From positions 1 through 38,389 of IMG/VR virus record IMGVR_UViG_3300027721_000035: a stretch of 38,389 nt of DNA; one strand, given 5' to 3'. Positions 35,140-38,389 of the stretch are shown here, in pieces (position 1 is the first letter of the stretch; every line of letters begins with the position of its first letter). Under the pieces are notes generated by a model, which had not been told where the DNA came from, made no database searches, and was given only the letters and a program-made list of their open reading frames with translations. This DNA comes from a virus. A program made the position numbers and the translations under genes.

Positions 35140-35414
35140 TACTTGGATCTCCCTTCTGCAAAACCTTTAAAAGTTTTTATTGTAGGATCTTTCTCTTCTT
35201 CTTCTAGCATACGGGTTTCATCCTGTATTCTACTTAAGATTTCAAAAGCATCAAATATGGCTAACTTCTTTGTTGCTGCAGCGTTCTTTAATTTATCTGC
35301 TGATAAATCATCATCGCCATTATCTAAAATAGCTTCCTCTGCAACTTTAATTAATTCAAGAACTGCTTTGTGCCCAGCTTTTATGATATTATTTTTTGTT
35401 TCTTTAATATCCAT
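35139..35414 (-). CDS. Small helical protein before terL, possible small terminase subunit (91 aa)
   Basis: All-helical acidic protein: KNNIIKAGHKAVLELIKVAE (a helix-turn-helix-like start), an Asp-rich turn (DNGDDDLSADKL), then NAAATKKLAIFDAFEILSRI and a coiled tail with RMLEEEEKDP. Its place just before the large terminase (one-base overlap, TAATG) and its helical character suggest the DNA-recognition subunit TerS, which is typically small, helical and multimeric; no sequence motif proves this. The start MDIKETK is repeated at the start of the adjacent homing endonuclease. The upstream leader is TTATATTATATTAAATAAA, rich in A/T. Confidence 0.6.
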   Translation of the reverse strand: MDIKETKNNIIKAGHKAVLELIKVAEEAILDNGDDDLSADKLKNAAATKKLAIFDAFEILSRIQDETRMLEEEEKDPTIKTFKGFAEGRSK

Positions 35415-35415
35415 T

Positions 35416-35958
35416 TTATTTAATATAATATAATTTTTTTATAGTATTTTTATGGACTCCAAAAGCTAATGCCGCTTGTCTTAAAGATAGATATTCAATT
35501 CCATCAATTGTAACAGGCATCCTATTTTTCTGACCAGTGCAACATTTTATTTTTGATGCTGAAGATAATTTCTTGCCAGTTAAAGTAGCGATTATTTTTT
35601 TTCTTCTAATAAACTCTAAATCGTCGTTTAGTTTTCCAGTACCTTCACCTCCACAAGTCATATTACAAAGAGTTCCGGTTTTTAAATCAATTCTGCCATA
35701 TAATTCTATAAACTCTACCTCTTTTTCTATTGCTTGTTCTTTTGTTAAATCTTCAAAAAGAATTTCTACAGTATACTCTGTCTTGCCAATTATGCTTTTC
35801 CAAAATTTGGATCTACTTCTTTTATTATATGGTCTACTAATATCTTTACCTATACCAATATAAAACGGCATATTTTTATCGTTTCTTATATGTCTATAAA
35901 CAATCCAATTATTTTGCCCAAGTTGGGTTGTATTCTGTTTCGTTTCCTTTATGTCCAT
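35416..35958 (-). CDS. GIY-YIG homing endonuclease with C-terminal NUMOD/HTH DNA-binding segment (180 aa)
   Basis: Free-standing mobile intron-type endonuclease. The GIY-YIG domain runs from about residue 19: VYRHIR (20-25) in the GIY place, FYIGIG (32-37) as YIG, Arg42 and KFWK (51-54), then KEVEFIELYGR (79-89) with the metal-binding Glu82, and CNMTCGGEGTG (98-108). Residues about 147-178 (MPVTIDGIEYLSLRQAALAF) are a NUMOD1-like or helix-turn-helix recognition segment, as in phage and intron homing nucleases. It is inserted between a GroES-like gene, overlapping its last 50 bases, and the terS/terL genes. Its first 7 residues (MDIKETK) equal those of the following 91-aa gene. Expected to cut a phage genome lacking the gene and promote its own spread. 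It has no visible intron boundaries. Confidence 0.85.
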   Translation of the reverse strand: MDIKETKQNTTQLGQNNWIVYRHIRNDKNMPFYIGIGKDISRPYNKRSRSKFWKSIIGKTEYTVEILFEDLTKEQAIEKEVEFIELYGRIDLKTGTLCNMTCGGEGTGKLNDDLEFIRRKKIIATLTGKKLSSASKIKCCTGQKNRMPVTIDGIEYLSLRQAALAFGVHKNTIKKLYYIK

Positions 35959-36508
35959 ATTTAATTACAATATCATTAGATTTCATACAATAAAGTCTTT
36001 GCCTATCAATGACAAAGTCAAATTCTCCGTAAGGAGTATATCCAACAAGGTCTCCCTCGTTTATTTTAAGCGCTTCTAAGGAGCTATTTCCGTACTTTAA
36101 TATACCAATAAGCTTTTGCTCTTTATCTACGTTTAAATAGTCTTTATTTTTAATTGGCTTAACAAAGCATCTGTCTCCAAATGCTTTCCATTTACCTGTA
36201 TTTTTATATAAATATATTTGATCTAAATTGCAAAAATATAAATCATCTTTAAAATATGATCTACTATTTTTTTTATTACCTCTTATATCGTAAAATACCC
36301 TAAAAACATTATGATGTATTACAACTATATCTCCAACTTTAATATCGGTTGAATAAGCTAAAGGTAGCGCAACAACTTCAGCAAAGTTATTTACAGATTT
36401 AAAACTTTCAATTTTAGTATTAACTATTAATTCTCTATCTGCAATCTTAACTTTGTTATTGTATCTTTCTCCTACAGGTTTAACTATAAAGTCAAATACG
36501 CTTCTCAT
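35909..36508 (-). CDS. Tandem GroES-like co-chaperonin (199 aa)
   Basis: Predicted co-chaperonin that would pair with host GroEL to fold the capsid protein, like T4 gp31. Two copies of a GroES-type barrel seem to follow one another. The first, residues about 1-105, has FIVKPVGER and NFAEVVALPLAYSTDIKVGD (the A-E-V-V-A... I-K-V-G-D pattern of GroES). The second, about 108-190, has AFGDRCFVKPIKNKD, then LKINEGDLVGYTPYGEFDFV and LYCMKSNDIVIKY, the usual C-terminal strand. The mobile-loop sequence is not obvious. No GroEL-like gene is in the window. Its position in the capsid block supports a virion-folding role. The C-terminal residues (GHKGNETEYNPTWAK) overlap the start of the homing endonuclease; the extension is unusual for GroES. 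Confidence 0.6.
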   Translation of the reverse strand: MRSVFDFIVKPVGERYNNKVKIADRELIVNTKIESFKSVNNFAEVVALPLAYSTDIKVGDIVVIHHNVFRVFYDIRGNKKNSRSYFKDDLYFCNLDQIYLYKNTGKWKAFGDRCFVKPIKNKDYLNVDKEQKLIGILKYGNSSLEALKINEGDLVGYTPYGEFDFVIDRQRLYCMKSNDIVIKYGHKGNETEYNPTWAK

Positions 36509-36735
36509 TAGTATTCTAAATCATATTCAACAGAGATAGCCATATTAGAATTAAACTTCTTCCATGGCATAACTTCGTCTTCTTTTTTAATATAAATATT
36601 ATACGATGTATCTTTATCGTCAAATATAATATTACATATGGCATGCCCTCCGTAAACGTTTTGGCCTACGGAGTAATGCATTGCTTCATTTTTATAGTCT
36701 GTACCTATACTAATTTTTCTAATAACAGAACTCAT
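36508..36735 (-). CDS. Small beta-rich protein of unknown function (75 aa)
   Basis: Unrecognised. It starts ATG at 36735, one base overlapping the previous gene's stop, and its stop overlaps the GroES-like start, so the trio is translationally coupled. The sequence (IRKISIGTDYKNEAMHYSVG, then GGHAICNIIFDDKDTSYNIYI, MPWKKFNSNMAISVEYDL) is a compact beta domain with a Gly-Gln-Asn-Val-Tyr-Gly-Gly loop. As far as I recall it resembles small proteins in the same position of other marine phages, so it may be a structural accessory such as a capsid decoration, but no function is known. Confidence 0.65.
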   Translation of the reverse strand: MSSVIRKISIGTDYKNEAMHYSVGQNVYGGHAICNIIFDDKDTSYNIYIKKEDEVMPWKKFNSNMAISVEYDLEY

Positions 36736-37001
36736 TAGTCAACTTTTTCTAATACAACCTCTTCAGGTTTATTTATAGGAGCGTAAGAACCATCTTCAAC
36801 ATTAATATTAATATCTCCGTATTCTGCTTGTAACTCTGATTTGAATTCTTCTACTCTTTTATTTACTTCCGCAATTTGGTGTAAGAACCCATGCTTTTGA
36901 GATTCTAATAAACCTATATTAGATAATAGGGTATTCATTTCTTTTTGTTGATTAACAATAGTTTCTAATTGTTTTTCTGTAATTTTGTTTGTGTTTTCCA
37001 T
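36735..37001 (-). CDS. Small coiled-coil protein of unknown function (88 aa)
   Basis: Amphipathic helical protein: ITEKQLETIVNQQKEMNTLL, a short break, then LESQKHGFLHQIAEVNKRVE and EEFKSELQAEYG, giving a coiled coil of about 50 residues followed by a loose acidic tail (NVEDGSYAPINKPEEVVLEK). No membrane or signal peptide. It shares a 17-base leader-start region with the GNAT gene (see repeat entry) and overlaps the following gene by one base. It could be a scaffold-like or virion assembly factor, but this is a guess from location only. Confidence 0.65.
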   Translation of the reverse strand: MENTNKITEKQLETIVNQQKEMNTLLSNIGLLESQKHGFLHQIAEVNKRVEEFKSELQAEYGDININVEDGSYAPINKPEEVVLEKVD

Positions 37002-37012
37002 TTGATTTAATT
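36996..37012 (-). repeat. Shared 17-base leader/start element, copy 2 (coiled-coil gene)
   Basis: Identical to 18001-18017. It carries the start codon and the six-base A/T context before it. Both copies are on the minus strand and both start with Met-Glu. Confidence 0.5.
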
Positions 37013-37027
37013 ATTTGTTTATTTTAA

Positions 37028-37294
37028 TTATCTATATAATAATATGTTTTCTTTATCAATGTTATTATAAGCCACCACTTTAGTAATAACTATCGGCAAA
37101 AATGTTCCTTGCGATATACCGGTAATTCCAATTGCTACGCCATTATTACCTACAGGTATCACATCAAGCGAGCAAGGGTCTCCATCAATTGTTTTGCCTA
37201 CATAAATTGCCGATGGTGGAAATTCATCCGCTCCTACTATGTCCACATTTGTTACTATTGTTCCAAAATCTGGTTGATTACCATATTGTCCCAT
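37028..37294 (-). CDS. Small virion-associated beta-barrel-like protein (88 aa)
   Basis: The N-terminus MGQYGNQPDFGTIVTNV and the pattern ...PPSAIYVGKTIDGDPCSLDVI...NNGVAIGITGISQGTFLPIVITKVVAYN resembles small proteins encoded near capsid genes in many marine phages, in which a start with Y/FGxxxDFGT, S-x-I/L-Y-V-G and GTF/ILPIRV-K-V occur. These are thought to be capsid decoration or minor structural proteins; I cannot confirm it. Sequence is almost entirely short beta strands and glycine turns, suited to a trimeric jelly-roll-like decoration protein. The stop leaves 26 bases before the next gene. Confidence 0.68.
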   Translation of the reverse strand: MGQYGNQPDFGTIVTNVDIVGADEFPPSAIYVGKTIDGDPCSLDVIPVGNNGVAIGITGISQGTFLPIVITKVVAYNNIDKENILLYR

Positions 37295-37297
37295 AAT

Positions 37298-37537
37298 TTA
37301 TTTTTTAAATATTCTATTATATATTGTTGATTTCTTCACAGGTATTTCTAATACAGTATCTCCCGGAAAACTATAATCCATACCTTGCTGCATTTTTATT
37401 GAATAACCTAAATTATCTATACCTAAAACGGGAAACTCCACATTTTTCATAGTGATTTCCCCGCTAGGTATTACATTATAAGGTCTATCTTTATCAGGAC
37501 TATTTTTTTTATAACCTTTTACAGATAGATTTTTCAT
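37298..37537 (-). CDS. Small virion-type protein of unknown function (79 aa)
   Basis: Starts MKNLSVKGYKKNSPDKDRPY and carries NVIPSGEITMKNVEFPVLGI, DNLGYSIKMQQGMDYSFPGD, a chain of motifs (P-S-G-x-I-T-M, V-x-F-P-V-x-G, G-M-D-Y-x-F-P-G) that I recall from structural-region proteins of Bacteroidota podoviruses, in which it is usually followed by a variable C-terminal extension; here only a short basic tail (KSTIYNRIFKK) follows. There is no signal peptide. It is 3 bases from the previous gene and 1 base from the next, so they are likely co-translated. Function unknown. Confidence 0.65.
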   Translation of the reverse strand: MKNLSVKGYKKNSPDKDRPYNVIPSGEITMKNVEFPVLGIDNLGYSIKMQQGMDYSFPGDTVLEIPVKKSTIYNRIFKK

Positions 37538-37538
37538 T

Positions 37539-38024
37539 TTATCTAGTTCTCTTAGCTTTATTAAGTTTTACCAAAGAAGAGATTTGTCCAGAACTTAAAT
37601 TATCAGGTTTAGTGCCTCCACTTGTAGCATTATATAATTCAGCACTTCGGTTTCTTCTATTCATAGTAGATGTACTATCGCTTACGAATTTTTTACGTAA
37701 ATTTTCAACTTCTCTACCTTGGCCATAAGAGGAAGCTGTAGCCATAGTTTTATTATCACCTCCCATAATACTAGCTCCTTTTGTTTCTTTGTTTGTAACA
37801 AAACTTTTTTCGTAAGGTTTAGCTGTGGCAAATCCAGTTGTTTTATCAATATTTAAACCTGTATCTGTCTTGCCTTCTTCTCTTTTTTTCTTTAAAGTTT
37901 TTACACCTTTTGTGTATCTTTCAGTAAGTTCAATACCATTATCTTGTCTTAGCGGTGTAGGTAATCCATTCCCTGTTTTTGGCATATTACCTCTGCCTGG
38001 TTTCATTTTGAAAGGAGTATTCAT
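37539..38024 (-). CDS. Basic, low-complexity virion-region protein (161 aa)
   Basis: Unrecognised, very polar protein (Lys, Thr, Ser, Gly, Asn, Arg-rich) that is probably largely disordered. The N-terminus (MNTPFKMKPGRGNMPKTGNG, then PTPLRQ) looks like the short P-F-K-M-K-x-G/P motif found at the ends of proteins in this phage group and possibly a binding or packaging signal. Other visible stretches are RYTKGVKTLKKKREEGK, TGFATAKPYEKSFV and NLSSGQISSLVKLNKAKRT. A strongly positive charge fits nucleic-acid or capsid-interior contact. No catalytic motif. Upstream leader AATAAACAAA before ATG. Confidence 0.62.
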   Translation of the reverse strand: MNTPFKMKPGRGNMPKTGNGLPTPLRQDNGIELTERYTKGVKTLKKKREEGKTDTGLNIDKTTGFATAKPYEKSFVTNKETKGASIMGGDNKTMATASSYGQGREVENLRKKFVSDSTSTMNRRNRSAELYNATSGGTKPDNLSSGQISSLVKLNKAKRTR

Positions 38025-38029
38025 TTTGT

Positions 38030-38389
38030 TTATTTTTTGTTTATTAGTCTTTTATAAATTACGGGTCCTGGAGAGTCGCTAACATAATTAGCAACCATTG
38101 TATCTTGATCTACAACTATAAATTTACCTAAAGCTTCCCAATCATTAGGTTCATGCAATGTATTTAAATAGAAATTATTTTTATCAAATTGGTAACCTAA
38201 TATTTTAAAGTAATTTCCAGTTAAATAAGAAAATGATACAACATTAAGTTCATTTTTGTTTATAATAGAAAAATCTATTTGCACGGTGTCGGAGGCCCAT
38301 GTTCCAACTAGAAAATCTTTAGTAAGCTTTTGGGCTTGAACATAAGAATTGAAAACTAAAAATACAATAATACAGATTACTTTTTCCAT
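38030..38389 (-). CDS. Secreted lipocalin-like protein, possibly partial (119 aa)
   Basis: The first 20 residues (MEKVICIIVFLVFNSYVQAQ) are a classical signal peptide, cleaved after the Q-A-Q type site common in Bacteroidota, with mature start near KLTKDFLVGTW. The D-F-L-V-G-T-W start and alternating strands (VQIDFSII, ELNVVSFSYL, YFKILGYQF, NFYLNTL) resemble bacterial lipocalin-like or extracellular beta-barrel domains. No Cys follows the signal, so it is not a lipoprotein. The ATG is the final codon of the window on this strand, so further upstream sequence or another start cannot be excluded. A phage-carried secreted protein may be a cargo (moron) gene affecting the host envelope; this is inference. 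Confidence 0.62.
   Translation of the reverse strand: MEKVICIIVFLVFNSYVQAQKLTKDFLVGTWASDTVQIDFSIINKNELNVVSFSYLTGNYFKILGYQFDKNNFYLNTLHEPNDWEALGKFIVVDQDTMVANYVSDSPGPVIYKRLINKK

Noticed and set aside
35139-35414. Firm small terminase call
   Set aside because: Only position and helical content support it; left as possible.
1-38389. CRISPR array, tRNA genes, integrase or attachment sites
   Set aside because: No spaced direct repeats, cloverleaf-like sequence or recombinase motifs were seen on either strand by eye.

Overview
The window is part of the genome of a tailed bacteriophage with a short-tailed (podovirus-like) gene plan, most likely infecting a marine or aquatic member of the Bacteroidota. 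The host inference rests on four things: very AT-rich DNA; start codons preceded by A/T-rich leaders rather than GGAGG-type Shine-Dalgarno sites; an edge gene with a Bacteroidota-style signal peptide ending ...VQAQ; and virion proteins whose motifs and order resemble uncultured marine and crAss-like podoviruses. The host and taxonomic assignments are inference from remembered family patterns; no search was run.

Layout. Positions 1-7410 form a plus-strand nucleotide and DNA metabolism block: a gp4-like primase-helicase (5' end outside the window), two small unknowns, a thymidylate-synthase-family enzyme with the Asp that marks dCMP-specific members, a GIY-YIG-like/MazG fusion, a small MazG-like/coiled-coil protein, a T7 endonuclease I-type nuclease, two small proteins, an adenosylcobalamin-dependent (class II) ribonucleotide reductase, a 2-oxoglutarate/Fe(II) oxygenase and a small coiled-coil protein. 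These genes overlap or nearly touch. A bidirectional terminator at about 7411-7450 separates them from the convergent minus-strand block.

The minus-strand block (38389 down to 7476, transcribed right to left) encodes the virion. In transcription order it holds a secreted lipocalin-like protein at the window edge, several small putative virion or unknown proteins, a tandem GroES-like co-chaperonin, a GIY-YIG homing endonuclease, a possible small terminase, large terminase, portal, scaffold, major capsid protein (MCP), an unknown, two neck/ring-like proteins, a 1749-aa tail protein with a cadherin-like module, a 438-aa propeller-like tail protein, a GNAT acetyltransferase, and three putative ejection proteins. 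The last of these is 2583 aa and carries an HEXXH motif, a sigma-region-2-like stretch and a complete HAD phosphatase domain.

Strongest leads: (1) a textbook -1 frameshift signal (G GGA AAG, 5-nt spacer, hairpin) at the end of the 242-aa internal virion protein, adding 16 residues and accounting for most of the adjacent gap; (2) the Asn-to-Asp change in the thymidylate synthase homologue, predicting dCMP as substrate and possibly modified cytosine in the phage DNA; (3) enzyme-like modules embedded in the giant ejection protein; (4) a homing endonuclease whose first seven residues repeat those of the gene it precedes; (5) alternating GGTAAT/ATTACC half-sites able to form competing hairpins just after the MCP gene. 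No stretch longer than 300 bases lacks a gene, and no tRNA, CRISPR, integrase or lysis gene was seen.
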